Positions 1 through 14,100 of a stretch of DNA of 64,000 nt are shown here, in pieces. Source of the DNA: Camarhynchus parvulus. Lineage: Eukaryota > Chordata > Aves > Passeriformes > Thraupidae. The DNA lies in assembly GCF_901933205.1 (NCBI RefSeq), contig NC_044572.1:92470965-92534964 (forward strand), written 5' to 3'. The notes below the pieces were generated by a model. The model searched no databases and had not been told where the DNA came from. It was given only the letters and a program-made list of their open reading frames with translations. Within the stretch, counting starts at the first letter, position 1; each line of letters opens with the position of its first letter. The position numbers were made by a program, and so were the translations under genes.

Positions 1-267
1 ATCAGGAGCTGCAGTGATAGGGCAAGGAGTAATGGGTTCAAACTGAAAGAGAGGAAATTTAGATATAGGAAACAAATTCTTTATTGTGATGGTGGTGAGA
101 CACTGCAGAGAAGTTGTGAATATCCCATTCCTGGCAGTGTTCGAGGCCAGGTTAGATGGGGCATTGAACAGCCTGGTCTGGTGGAAGGTGTCCCTGTCCA
201 TTGTAGGGAGTTGGACATAAAAGATTTTAAGGTTCCTTCCAACCAAAACCCTTCTATGATTCTAATT
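1..267 (+). mobile_element. CR1 LINE 3' fragment, runs off the window start
   Basis: Matches the 3' part of avian CR1: the segments resembling AGGGGTAATGG, GGTGAGACACTG, GGCCAGGTTAGATGGGGC and GGTGTCCCTGTCCATTG appear in order. It ends in the tail TTCTATGATTCTA. Plus orientation, moderately diverged; the 5' side is cut by the window edge. Confidence 0.9.
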
Positions 268-1530
268 AAAGCAAAATTATTCTTAAAAAAGTATTTAATG
301 TATAACAGGCTGCATCATTTAAAGGATGCCACTGAGAAGACAGTGGAAAAGTCCATGTAAGTACACAGAACTAACTCACCAGAGAAGATGAAGCAATAAA
401 CCATTAAAGTTTTTTCAAACGTTTATAGCTAGCAGTATGTGAGAGGGGTAATTGGAGCAGCTAAAGTTAGTTTAGTTACATTTGTCTTCCAAATTCCATT
501 AAATTAAATGAAAACAAGATAAGACCAGAGGGTCTTAACAACAATTGACCGATCTTAAAATTTGTTTTGCAAAGCAATTTAGCTTGGAAAGAGCTCAGGA
601 AAGACAACCAACTCAAATGTACAAAGTCTGCCAAAATCACAAATCTCTTACAGGGGCGAGTGACTGCCAGCCTTAAAAATAAATGTTTCCATTTGCCAGT
701 AATGATACAAAAGCTACAGAAGGGAAAACAGTCCACAAATCCATAGCTACTTCTGCAATGTATTTAAAAATGTTTTTAGGTTCTTTGACACTAAAAGTGA
801 AATCTGGCAGCTGTTTTAGATTTTTGCTTTTCACTCTTTCTGAAAGACAATATTTAGCATTCTACAGAGTTTTTTATGTAATTCAAGGTCTCTTTATTCA
901 CCTGAAATTTTATATTAGAAAATCTCTCATATCATCACTAGTGAAATAGCAGTTGAGTATTTCACAAAATAACTTTCGGTGCAATTTATCATATAACTAA
1001 ATTAAAGAAGGTTGCAAAAAAGGACAGGTGGTGTACCTTATGTTTTCCTCAATTTCCAAGATTGCAGATAAACCCTTATGGTACAGCAGCTGTTTACTGT
1101 CATGATTTTCTATTAGTAATCAGTTTATGTACCACAGTTTTGCTCACATCAGCTTCAGATAATATCTCCTAAATAGCTCAGCAGGTCAGATTTCAATCTT
1201 CTGTGGTGTGATAATTTCATTAGATCATCATCCTTGCATTATTTCCTCTGTTCCTTTTGCTACTGACATATTTTGTTTATGCTAGTAATCAATTCCTTTT
1301 TCAAGAGCCATCCTTCCACATGACTAAGCTTTTCCAGTTTTCAAATGTTTTCTCTGATGTATTCCTTAATGCTCCTACATTTATTTTCTGAAACATCCTA
1401 TAAAGCTCACCTTCATCCGAAGGCGATAGTTAAACTGTTCTTTGTCTCCTGTGAAATATAACTCAGACAAACTATATTGTTCTCTTATCTTTCATTCTCC
1501 AGACATTTCTTTCAGCTTGATAATGATGTT
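268..1530. other. Intergenic, no feature recognised
   Basis: AT-rich unique-looking sequence. The reading frames here are short and look like chance. Confidence 0.6.
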
Positions 1531-2471
1531 TGTATAGGGTTTGCATGGCAAGGTTTTGGCAGAGGGGAGGCTGCTAGGGTGGCTTTTGCGAGAAGCTGCT
1601 GAAGGTTCCCCATGTCCAACGGAGCCAATGTCAGCCGCTTCCAAGCTGGACCCACTGCTGCCCAAGGCTGAGCCCAGCAGTGACACTGGTGGGGTCTGTG
1701 GGATCACATAGTTAAAAAGAAGGGAATCTACTGCACAACACAACTGCAGATGCAGAGAGGTGTGAGAACATGTGAGAGAAACATCTCTGCAGACACCGAT
1801 GTCAGTGGAGAAGGAGGGGCAGGAGGTGCTGCAGGTGCTGGAGCAAGATTCCCCTGTAGCCCACGTGCAGAGCATGGAGAGGCAGCTGTGCCCTTGCAGC
1901 CCATGGATATCCTCAGTGGAGCAGAGATCCACAGGGAGGAGACCCATGCCAGAGCAGTTGGGTGCCCAAGGGAAGGAGGTTGTGATCCCATGGGTAGCCA
2001 ACATTGGAACAGACTCCTGGCAGGACCTGTGGAGAGAGGAGCTCACACTGGAACAGGATTGCTCACTGGACCTCTGGACCCATGGACAACCCATGCTGGA
2101 GCAGCCTATTCCTGATGGACTGCACCCCCCTGTGGGAGGGACCTGCACTGGGGCAGTGCATGGAGCACTGTCTCCAACAGGAGGGACCCCACGCTGTAGC
2201 AGGGGAAGAGTGTGAGGAGTCCTCCTACTGGGAAGGAAAGGGCACAGAGATAACATATGCTAAACTGACCTGCTCTGATTTCTTTTGCAATAAATTGAAC
2301 TAATTTCCCCAAATCCAGTCTGGTTTCCAGTGACAAGAACTGGTGAAGGATCTCTCCCTACTCTTATCTCTAACCAGGAGCCCTTCATTATACTTCCCCT
2401 GTCCAGTTGAAGAAGGGAGTGATAGAACAATTTTGGGGGTCACCTGATCCCCAGCCCACATCAACCCACTG
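1531..2471 (+). mobile_element. Avian ERV/LTR-type repeat, copy 1
   Basis: A GC-richer block starting near GGTTTGCATGGCAAGG and continuing through AGAGAAACATCTCTGCAGAC, recurring GGAGCAG phrases and GGGGAAGAGTGTGAGGAG to AATAAA at 2289-2294 and a CTAATTTCCCCAA segment. It closes near CATCAACCCA. The same order of segments recurs at 36910-37970 in the same orientation. I recognise it as a high-copy avian LTR-retroelement family but cannot name the subfamily. The AATAAA near the 3' side sets the plus orientation. Ends are approximate. Confidence 0.75.
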
Positions 2472-4792
2472 GACACTTTCCCTTCAGCTTTCTGACATGT
2501 TTTTCATGTCAACAAACATCTTTATTGAGGAGTTAATTGGACTTTTTGCTGTAAAATCCCTGTCTGTAATTATCTTTCTATCCTTTGTCTTAAAGCAAAT
2601 ATGTGTGTACCCTAAATCTCTACTGGTGATTTTTCCTGCAGTAAGCTTGATGACATTATGTATAGCTGACATTTGTTCCAACATCTTCTCCTTTCCTTGC
2701 AACTGCATTCAGGCATCTCCTCAGTGAATATCTGCCATCAGTGTTCTTTTCATTGCCCTGATTAAAGACAAATATTTCATCAGATACCCTCTGTGGACTG
2801 CTTGATAACATCCCAGGCTCACACAAATGAGCAGTGTGCTTCCTGTTTGGCTGCAGAAGCTCTGGCCACATAAAGCAAAGGCAGTTCTCTTTATAGAAAG
2901 CTTCATTTGCAGGTTTAATTGTCTCCCTGAGGTAATGCTGGTCCCCTCTGCTTTGCCTTTGACATGTTCTCTCACCAGGGTCAGCAGGAAGGACGTTAGA
3001 TCCAGGACATCAGGTGAAGAAACAAAGGATCAGCCACCCACACAAAGTTTTTGATCTCCTCTCTTCTAAAACATATTTGTCCCTAAACAATGGGGTTTTG
3101 CTCCCATTTTACTTCATTTTTACAGGGTACTTTTATCTGATCTGCTTTAATGAGACTTCACTCTGTTTTTGCCTGCAGCAGTTCCCACAGTGCAGTTGAA
3201 ATTTTCTTTAAATTTTATTATTTAATACGTTTATCATAGCCTTTGCACACACTTTGCTTATATGATACAATGTAGCTTGAATTTAATGAACTGTAAATAA
3301 ATTTTGTTTAATATTTGACATGGTTCTTTCAAGGTCTAATAAAGCCTTTTCATATGACAGGAGACAAGGAAGGAGAGACTGTTATTTGCAGCCTCTCTTT
3401 GATGTAATTCACAGGTGTAACAGTAAAATGAATCAGAGCTGCAAAAGGAGAAAAATGCTGATGGTACGGACAAGAACTCTACTTGTTTCAGACTTTGCAG
3501 TAGATACTGAAACAAAAAAACTGCATCTGTTTTTCTGAAATATTGCCTGTTTTCATAAATTATTTATCATTGCTAGTGTATTAAATTACATCCCAAAATT
3601 GCCCTTCCCTGTCTGTGTACAGAACCTCCCCAGGCAGACAAGCAGCATGCCCAGACTCCAGAGGGAGGAACACACGAGCACTGGGTGAATTATGTAGGAT
3701 TGAGGAGATGCACAGTGTCTCACTGCCCAGCAAAGGAAAGATATTTTCTCCAGAATATACTGCAGGAAGACATTAACAAAACCAACCATATTTAATGACT
3801 GTCTCTCAGCACTCTGAAGAAGGATTTATTAAGCCTGTGACAGTTCTCTGCTTTGTGATCTTTTGGGACAGTGCTGAAATGGAGCAATGGAGAAGTTGCT
3901 TTCTCAAAATCATAACTGATTTTGGAAGTATTTTATGAGATTTGATAACTCTTGCTCCTTCAGGAATGTTTTCCTTGGATGACATAGGATGGAACAGCTT
4001 GTTTCAAAGAGAAAAAATAGTCAATTACTAAGCCAGAGAAATACCACATTGAAATTCAGTAAATCTCTCAAATGTTTAATGAGGAATTTTACAGAAGCAT
4101 TACATCAATTAGAATAAAAAGAAAGGAAGGTGGGGGTTTTTGGTTATTGAGTGTGCAGGCACAATGGTCTAATATTAAATGCTGGGATTGTGAGTGGTTT
4201 CATTTACAACTGAGCATCCTACTTTCAGTTCCAGCTGCTCAATATTAAGACCAAATACTGATATCACAAAATATGAAGTATAATTCTGTTCACTGTATTA
4301 CTCAAATGAAGCATCTGTGGCTGTCAATAATAAGTAAAAAATACCCCCAAAATAATGTTAGTAAAAATCCCATTAAATTTGCTTATTACAGAGAAGATAG
4401 ATCTTATTATTTGCTGTATTCCTTCTATATAGCTTTTTACTTCATGGTTTTTAGAGATAAGACATCACTACAGTATTAAACATGAAGCATATGCCGTGTA
4501 GGTAGTTCAGTTTATCCAATAACCCATAAAGATTGTTTGGTTTTCCACGGTTACTCAGGGGATGCCAGCACTTTCCTTCAACACCATTGGTTGCCACGAA
4601 TACAACAAATCCTTAAAAAACATAGAAGCTAGAAATCCAGATAGCAAGGGTGTAGTCCTGCATTCAGAAATTGCATGTAGTAAATCTTGTTTGATGCAGC
4701 ATTTGAATCCAGAATGTATCCTCAGCAGCATTCTTCTTTGGATTAATCAAGATACTAAGATTGAAATAAGTGAAAATAGTAGAATCATTTAT
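2472..4792. other. Intergenic, no feature recognised
   Basis: No known repeat, RNA gene or convincing coding frame was seen. Confidence 0.55.
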
Positions 4793-5122
4793 TCATAGAA
4801 TGGTTTGGGTTGAAGGGACCTTAGAAATCATACAGTTCCAACCTCTCTGCCATGAGCAGGGACACGTTCCAACTAGAGGCTGCTCAAAGCCCCATCCAGC
4901 CTAGACTTGAACGCTTGCAGGGGTGAGGCATCCACAGCTTCTCTGAGCTACTTGTTCCAGTGCCTGACCATCATCAACATAAAAAAATTTCTCCCTAATA
5001 TCTAATCTAAACCCATCCTCTTTCAAGTTACAGCTATTCCTCTTCCTCCTATCACTGCATGCTCCTGTGAAAAGTCCCTCTCCAGATCTCTCACCCCTTT
5101 AGATGTTGGCAGGCTGCTATAA
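4793..5122 (-). mobile_element. CR1 LINE 3' fragment
   Basis: Reverse complement of the CR1 3' end. It begins TCATAGAATGGTTTGGGTTG and continues with GCTCAAAGCCCCATCCAGCC, GTTCCAGTGCC and TTCTCCCTAATATCTAATCT to GGCAGGCTGCTATAA. The insertion is about 330 bp and 5'-truncated. Confidence 0.93.
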
Positions 5123-8100
5123 CTGGACTGTGCTCTGAAACAGAAACCCTTAAGGATCTGTATCAGATTATATGCAAAAAATATACACCAATTACTTCTG
5201 ATTTTTCACTTCAATGTATTAAAAAATAAAATTCTGTCGTTTCATTAGAACAAATGATGCCTAAAATCTAATTTTTAAACTAATTTAGAAGAGAAATAAG
5301 AGACTAGCTTTACTTTTTAGACACACATAATGCAATAGGACTTGCCAAACAAACAGCTTGCTGAAATAATTTCATATTATGTAAAGACTGAACAATTTCT
5401 GCAATGTGCTACAATACATAATACAGACCTAGTACATACAATATTTATATTTTAAAAAACAAAGGAAAATATGGTTATAGACTACACACTTAATGAGCAG
5501 GAACATAAATGCCATTGCTGCCCAAAACAACAGATCACATTTCTCAGGCATAATAAAACTTGGGCTACCTCCCATGAAAGAAAATCTTTTCTTTTAATGA
5601 AATGTCACTCTTTTACCTTCACAAAGAGTTCTAGAAATGCTGAATATGAAGTATCTAATGTAAAATCCTCAGCTGCTTTTGTTCTGGCTGGAGATTTTTT
5701 TGGACTGTGCTTGTCAGTGGATATCTCTTTATCACCTTTATATAACAGCTTATTTAAATCTCAGTTTGCTTTTTCAGTTCATTAGTCAGTTAAAAATGCC
5801 AGTAACCAGCTGATTAAAGAACTGCATGAAAAGATTTGCAAATTTCTAGTCACAATACTTCATCTAGGACTGAATTTATTTTCAGTTGAAATATAGGCAT
5901 TAGCAATATTCCATTAACTGTAGCTGGGGACTGGCTTCTTAAGCTACCAGCGCAGCCTTTGAGCCTAAGGCATTAAAACATCTGGAATTCATTAGACAAT
6001 TGCAACACTTCTGCAGGAGCTGGTCCCCAGCAGAGCATGAGCCAAGAAGAAAATGTTCTGGTGACCCTGTGGTGTAAATTTAGAGGGTAGAGGTAAATCT
6101 TTGTTCTCTCTAATGCTGCCCAGAACCTGAAAAACAAATCTGGGTGTTTAACTATGTTAGGACTACACTAGGCTGCTTTCAAGACCAGGATTTTGTTGTG
6201 ACCCATTATTCGAGAGCTGCCTGGAACCAGCTTTGTAGAGGAGTTGCTCTCTATTTCATGACACATGTTTGATGCGCAGAAAATAGCTGCATAAATAACA
6301 CAGCAAATACCACATACTCCAGAAATTCAGCAACATGGTGGAAAATTGTACAAAACAGGAAAATTCTCCACAGTTCATGGTGTGATATTTAAGAAATCTG
6401 GCTTTTTTAAGGCTTTTCTCTATTTTTCATGGTGTGATATTTAAGAGATTGGACTTACGTCTTTTCTGAGCTATTTCTCTGAAACTTCACCCTCCCTGTG
6501 CTCTCCATTAGCTATCAGTTTGTGTAAGTTTGCTCTCAGGTACCTTCTTCCCAATGCATGGTCTGGAAACAAAGAGCCAACACTGCTATAAATACACAGA
6601 CACCAATCAGCTCATGAACCCTGGCCCAAACGTGGCTCAGAGCCAGGTGAATATTAAGGCTATAACACATACATTTCCCTGGCCATCTGCTTTTGGCAGC
6701 TATATGGGACAAGATACTCTACCAGCCAAACTTTTGTTTTGACTGCACTTATGTAAGAAATATTTGAAATTCTGCTTTAATAAGAAGCTCTCCAACACAA
6801 CAAGAGGGCAAGAATGAGTTTGACATGAATGATTTCTGCTGAAGATGAATTTGTACTGCGAGATACAAAAACACCTGAAACTCTGCATGGCTAATTGCAA
6901 ATAGCTTGTGCATTGTTGTTTGGTTTTTTGGCTTTTTTTGTTTGTTTGTTTGTTTGTTTTTTGTCTTTTTTTCTGGGCCCTCCATCACTCCCTATAACAG
7001 TAAACAGTATAAAATTTTGTCAGAGTGAAGCAACTCTTGCTCTTAGATTAGGTATCCTTCTTCCCTCCTGGCCTCAACAAGCAGCTCAGGCATAAAGAAA
7101 AAATATATTTAAATGCAGCTCTTCATTATTGCTGGCTGTTTGAAGGGCCAGCATGATATGACAGCATCTTAAAATATTGCCATAAAGGAACTATTCTCAG
7201 CATGCCCAGAAAGCTTCTCAGCAGTAACACTGGGCCTAGGAACATCAGCATGAACTCTCATGAAGGCTAAGCCAGAAGATTTACCACTTGATTTATTCAG
7301 TCATGTTCCCAAATAACTGAAAGCTCATAAAATGCTAAGATACATATCGCTTTTTATGGAAAACTATCAAACATACCAGCAGAAGGGAGGGTATTTGGGG
7401 TGGTTGTTGGCCTGGTTCTTTGTGGGGTTGTTTTGTTTGGTTTTTTGGGGGGGGGAGTTTTTTTAAAATTTTGAAGTGGTTTTATTTTTTCTTAGACTTA
7501 TAAGTCAAGTGCTGATAAAAAGAAAGAAAAAGAAGTGGGCTTAGCCTCTCTTGTAGCTTGTCACTTTGCCATACTGTTTCCATTTTGTTTGTTGTATTTT
7601 AAATGTGCTGGTTTTTTACACAGTGGACCACTCAGAGTGTTAGCAGGAAGAGTACTCCCTTGACTGCATGTCTTTACAGGAAGAATCTGATGTTCAATTC
7701 AAATATTTCCCCTGACACCCCCCCCTTAAAGTGATTTGAATATTTAAGTGTTTAGTCAATTAGACTGAACCCTGTGGAAAAAACAGTTTCCTTTTTTAAT
7801 TTCAGCATGTAACAAACACCAACTTCATAAAAAGCTTCTTAAAAATAGACTAGATATGCCAATAATGACCCTATTTTCCTCAGTTTAGGAATGTTGACAT
7901 TCAGAATTTCAATTTGTTATAAGATTAAGTACCAATCTTCCTGAAACTGGAAAATTACACTTGCATCAACAGAATTTAGGAAAAAGCATAAGTTCACAAC
8001 CTGGAGACATTGCCCTTTCTCTATTTCTTCCCAAGTGAAGAAATGTCAAAAATGAGGAGTCTTGCTTTAGTTTTATCTGTATAAAGTATCTATTGTCAGT

Positions 8101-11100
8101 GTGCAGGCTCCAGATTCATTTAAAGTCATGGTAAGGGGTTGAGTTCTTATCCCCATCTAAACAAAGCCCAACAGGTTTTTTTTTAAAGGTTTCTCTTTGC
8201 CTCTTAATAAAACTATGCTGCAAGGATCTGAGGTTTTTCCATTACTATGATCTCAGTGCACTTCCAATGATTAGCTATTTGAGCAAATATTTGTCATGTC
8301 TCAATCCAGTAATGTTTGCAAAGTGCTGCTGCTCCAATAGATGGACAAACAACAATTTAATTAATTGCCACAATGACAAGTCAAACATATATTTAATGGT
8401 AAGCAAACAATTAAAACCTCAGCTTTAGTCATCAAAACCATGCTGTTTGTTTAGTCCATTAACATAATTTTATAATGAAAAGCAGAATAAAAATGGATAT
8501 CATTACAGCAGTAAAAACCACCAGGGTCTTACCTACATAATAGCGCTGCCTTAGCCTTGGTCAGCAAAAAAACATGTTCCTGCACAGACAGCCCAAGGTG
8601 GGGACACTGCCAGGACAACACAATTTTTGCTTCTAAAGCTGCCTGAGTACTTGTGCAGTATATTTTTTTACTTGATAAAGATAAAAATTCATATCCTACA
8701 TGTCTGAAAGCTACAAGCTTTCAGGATAAGGGTACTTAATTCTTGGATTACTACTTATGCAATGTTCAACAGTTTTTAAAATATTTAATACAATTTTTGG
8801 CTTTTTCTTTCAATACATATTTATAACTGTGAAATAATTTAATGCTTATTTAAGGTATTCTACTACCCTGAGCCTTGAGTTGTGATTATCTCAGGGAGAG
8901 AGAATTTCCCATAGTCATATCACAGGGATAACAAATTTTCCTGGACGCTGCTTGATGGGTTTCTCTCTTCAAGACACAAGCTTTTAAAAAGCCAAAACCC
9001 TCCTACTTTTTTTTCATTGGTTTGCCCAAACAGAGGGGTATCACTTTTTTTGAGATGCATGAGCATTACATTAAGTAAAAATAGTATTCTTGCCTCAACA
9101 CAAACTTGAATTATTTTTCCATTGCTGTGGGCACACTGTAAGTAGATTGCAACTTGGAATGACTGGGAGTATAGAGAAAAATAACATATTTGATTAGATT
9201 TTGTTATCGACTGCTTATGTGTTACTTTCTCTGCCAAATATGCCCTGAACAATTCCAACTATAAATAGATTATTTGAAATGTTATTTTGAAATTCTGTAG
9301 AGAAGATTGTATTACTGCTTTGTTAAGCAAACCTGCATTGCTGGATACTTTACATACCTTTTCCTCATGTTTATAACAAGACAAGCTGTCCAAGAATAGA
9401 TTATTTCATTGCATTATACAGAGTTGAACATAAGAAGTGGAGAACATATTTACTCATCAAAATACCTTCATAATTTGCAAGTTAATTATTTTGGAGTAAT
9501 AGCTTTTGTCATAGCCTACTTTGAAAGAAATCACTTGCTTCATAATTACTTTCTCTGTATTTCTTAATTTTTTCCTCCCAGAAAAGTTTCACACCTGACT
9601 TTGCATAACACAGTAAAGCTACAAGAAAAAAATTAAAAAATGCATCATTTTAGACTTTTATTATCGCACATCAACCCTGCATATGTAAGTATGTGCACAT
9701 GGTTAGAAAATACTGAACAATCCAAAATATCTCAAAGAATTTGCAGCTGCATTTTCCTTTCCTTTCCAATAAAAATTATCATAATAATACATAACACCAA
9801 TGGCTGGGTCTGATACAGTGATTTCATTTGTCAGTAATTTACCAGTGGCCACTAATGATTGAAAAGTGATAATTTTGCTGTCTCGTATACCAGGAGAGAT
9901 AAATACTGATCCATTTCAGCATTCCATTAGTGGCTAGATTTTGTGGTTGAATGCAAAGGATTCCTCTTTGCCTGCGGCTGTGGCCATGGTCAGAAACACT
10001 ATGGCAATTTTCTGTGCTCAAAGCTGTTATATAACAAAAGTCACTATTATGGAACATAACTACCTGCTTGGGGGGTAAACTAAACTCTGCCTTTCTCATC
10101 CTTAATTTCTCAATAAGAATGCAATTCGTTTGTCTAAAAAGAAGCCCCAATCTACCTTCCTTTAAGTGTCTACACTCATTTGAATGGGGTAAGACTAGAT
10201 AGTGAACTTCAAAAATTTATTTGTGCTGATGGCAAACACAGTAAATTAACCACAAATACTGTGTTTACCTACAGAAATGATTAATATTCTGTATGTTGCA
10301 AAGGACATTTGCTGAATTCATTTTGGCAGTAATCATTGATTGCCCTGTAGGAAAAGGCAAGAACTTTCCAGTACCCATTAAGCTAACATTTGTAGTCTAA
10401 TGCTATTAAGGCAAGTAAATTACATACAGTTGTCCAGGAAGGCAGAGGGAGGGAGGGCTGAATTTAATAAAGCCTCCCAATACTTTACTGCTGTGTGCTG
10501 TGTGGCATTTTTGCATGAATGCATCTGGTGTTAAAGAAATCTAGTACTGTAATACCATTTCAGAGACAGATCCCTTTATGCTCAAGGCTCTAATAATATT
10601 GAATACCCATTCAGTGGACAAAGAATTTAAGAATCCATGTGGAACCCTAGTTTTTCTCTTTATCTCCTATCTCCATTTACACATATTTCTGTGACTGGCC
10701 ACACCATCAATATTACCTTTCTAAGTGTTAATATACTTCTGGTTAGGCACAGTGTTTGTTTGTGGCAGCAGCCAAGAAGCTTAGGTATTTACATGTATTC
10801 AAGAAGCACTGTAAATTTTACAGTATATAACTGGAGGACCATGGGTGAGTCAAAAGTACATATTGCAACACATTTAGTCATATTCTTTGGCTGAAGTTTA
10901 GTTGCCTCAAATCTTACCGAGTGCCTTCTAAACTGTAGTTGTGTCATATCTTGAATGTGAAAAACAAAATTCTGATTCTTTACCAGGGCAGAATGGAAAG
11001 TGCGAAGATAAATGTTTGCCTAGATTGAAAAAGACCATGGAAAGATTAACTGCATTGAACCCCACATGCAAGGAGATTGTTTCTAGATGAACAGTCACAA

Positions 11101-14100
11101 ATTTATTATTCAAGGTAATAATAAAACCAAAAGGTCTTTTGGAGGTTCTGCTTCTGCTGTTATCTATATCCAGTTCATCCTGTAATTTAAAAAAATCAAT
11201 GTTTCTTCATCTGCCAGACCCAGACAACAATATTAGGATCATTATTGGTCATTTGCTGAATATGGAAAAGAAAAACAAATTTCATTAATCCACTTTTTTC
11301 TGAACCACTGACCAAAGAGTTTCTATGTCAATAGACGGAAACATGCAATGCTACTTTTTAAGATGTCTTAACAGGGGAAAATCCATAATGAACTAATAAA
11401 GGAAGTATTCAGCAAGGCTAATAATTCAAAATATGTTTTCAGTAACTATAGGAGAAGTTTAGAATTTCCCCATATTTAACCCAGCAACAGAGAGAAAATG
11501 TTTCAGTAGAAAAACCTTTTCATAATTAGATCAATAAGGACAAAATGTTTATTGTAGTCAGGCTTCATTTTAAGTGAAGTTTATTTCCTTCTGTGGGTAA
11601 TCACTTAAGAAATGTGATGGCAAAACAGACATGAACAAAAATTTAGGAGGTAAGACAAAGTGAAGGACAGTTTCTGGTGAATTAATCATATCATGTCTAA
11701 ACCTGCTTTTAAAACACTGCTCCATTCTAGGTCAAATGCCAGATCTCCTGGTGATGGTTAACCAGCCACCTATACCTCCTCTGGTAGGAGCCATTAAAAC
11801 TACACTAAATCTCACACTAAGTCTTGCTGCAACTTTCTCCATGACAACTAACATCACCTTGTTTGTTTATCATATGTGTAGAGCTTGTGTGACTTTATAT
11901 TTCATGACATTTTGCTAGTGAATGGTAGCCAGATTGTCAGTTCGCAACCTCATTCATTTTCATGTGGCTTCTGAAGAAAACCACCACCTTAAAATCTTAA
12001 GTATTATCTTGCATTCTAGGCATTTTTAAATTTTGAGGTGACTTTTAAAATTCTAATTAATCTAATAAATCAAAAGTATTCATTAATCAGGTGAAGAGTC
12101 AGTTTCATAGCCTTACTCCCAGAAACTGAGAGACAAAAGCAGGTTTCACTAGGCTGCTTTTATTTGCTCTCCCATAAAGAGTCCAGGACTCTGCTGACAT
12201 TTTGTAAATACCTGGCAGAATTAGATCCAGTAGCACAAAGTACACAAAACAATGAGCAGACTTCCAGTGATGTGGAAGATAAACATGATTTGCAAAGTCA
12301 ATTATTCAGGTGATCCTGAGGCTTTGACTTATCTCTGCTGCAGTCTTTAATATTTATAGTAGTAAAATTAAACTTACCATTCCAAAAATGTTCTAACAGC
12401 TATTTTCATAGTAATTTTGCAAAAATCATTCTAGGTATCACATTGGCACTTGAATGCTCCCCAGATTAACTTTGGTGATGAAAACACTCCCTTATATTGG
12501 CACAGAGGTGCAAAAATATTTCAGTGATGTCTTTCAGTCTTCAGGAAAGAATTTGGGTGCAAATTCTTCATTGAAATATCTCAGTTTGAGCAAATAAAAA
12601 TGGAGACACCAAATTTGTGCTAATTTTACACATTTTAGGCTATATTAAAGGCAATGTAGACAGAGTCACCAGGCTTTTACATGGATTTTATTCTGTTCCT
12701 ACTCAAGCAGGGATAACATTGAAGTGGGAATGATTTTACCATTTGTATTCAAAAGAAAGCTCCCTTTGAAGTGAGTGAATTCAATGTCATTGAGATAGCC
12801 TGTGGTCTTCAGGTCTGAAATTTTAATCTATGCATAAAATATTTTAGGAAAACTACTCTGCAGAATATTTAAAACTAATTTTCAAAAAACTGTGATTGAA
12901 TGCAAGACTTCTTTTACTAAACAGTCAAAGCATGAAAGATACATCAACAGTATGATGCCAATATTATAAGCAAGTATGAGCAAGAATTTTTCCTAAGGTA
13001 AAATTTTATCAGCCAATTTGTCAAAAGATAAAGTTTTGAAAATGTTTCAGAACCTTTTAGAGCAGTTTGTGCTGTAATGTGACATCTGAAACACATGCAT
13101 TCCTTACATTTTGCAAATATTTAAATAGTTCCCACATGTTCCTACCAGATTATTAAATTTCTTCTATATTTTCAAATGAGTCATGGTGGATTAGGAAGGA
13201 AATTAAAAATCTCCCAGAAAATTATGTGAGAATCTACCACTCTGACATTCTAATTTATTGGGAAAACAATATGAATGGTGCTTTTGTAGCAATTACAGCA
13301 AAGAAAGTTGAATTGCTTTGCACAGGACTGGTACTTGCCAGCACTTTAGGTTTGTGTGTAAATTACAAGAAGGAAAATTTAAACCACAGCTTAAACTGTT
13401 TTGCAGAACAAAAGCTAATTTACTTTTTCAGCCTGAAGAAATTATTTTTAGTAAACACTTACCAGCATTGTCTAGAAAACACAAAATCAAATTAAAAACA
13501 AAAAACCAAATTGAAATTAATAAACTGTCCCTAACAGTGTGATATTTTTGGAGAGTGAAATAAATGCATAAATCTGAGTAGCCTATTTTTGAAATACACA
13601 ATTATTCTGAAAAAAAGTTGCATTTTTTAATGTTTGAAAATTTTAATCTCATTGATTCAATAACTATTTAACAATTATAACATCAGTGACATTAAAACTT
13701 TTCACTTCTATTGGATAAAAATAGATTTGGTCCAGATTCTTCTTGTCCTTAGCTTGTAGTACATTTCCCCATGTCCAATGGAAGATAAAATATATCAGAG
13801 AAAAAAAAATGGGACTGGGACTGGATTTGTCCCAGTTGAATCCAATTTCCATCAATTACTTGAAATGTCACTATACAACAAAATTATTCAGAAAGGATAG
13901 TAATTAAAAATAGATTTTGTACTTCTGCTTTATGCACCATACTGACACGGTCCTACAAATAATGGAGATACAGCTAAGAAGAATTTGTCTATAGCTAAAA
14001 CCTTTTAAATTACAAACGGTGTTTTCAAGAAAAACATACTCAGTATGTTAGATTCAAAAGAGTTCTGTCAGGGCTGGTTTCAGGACACTGTAGATAAAAC

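Noticed and set aside
1492..2256. 254-codon minus-strand frame
   Set aside because: It lies antisense to the ERV/LTR-type repeat, and similar frames appear at the second copy (37007-37537). Repeat sequence, not a host gene.
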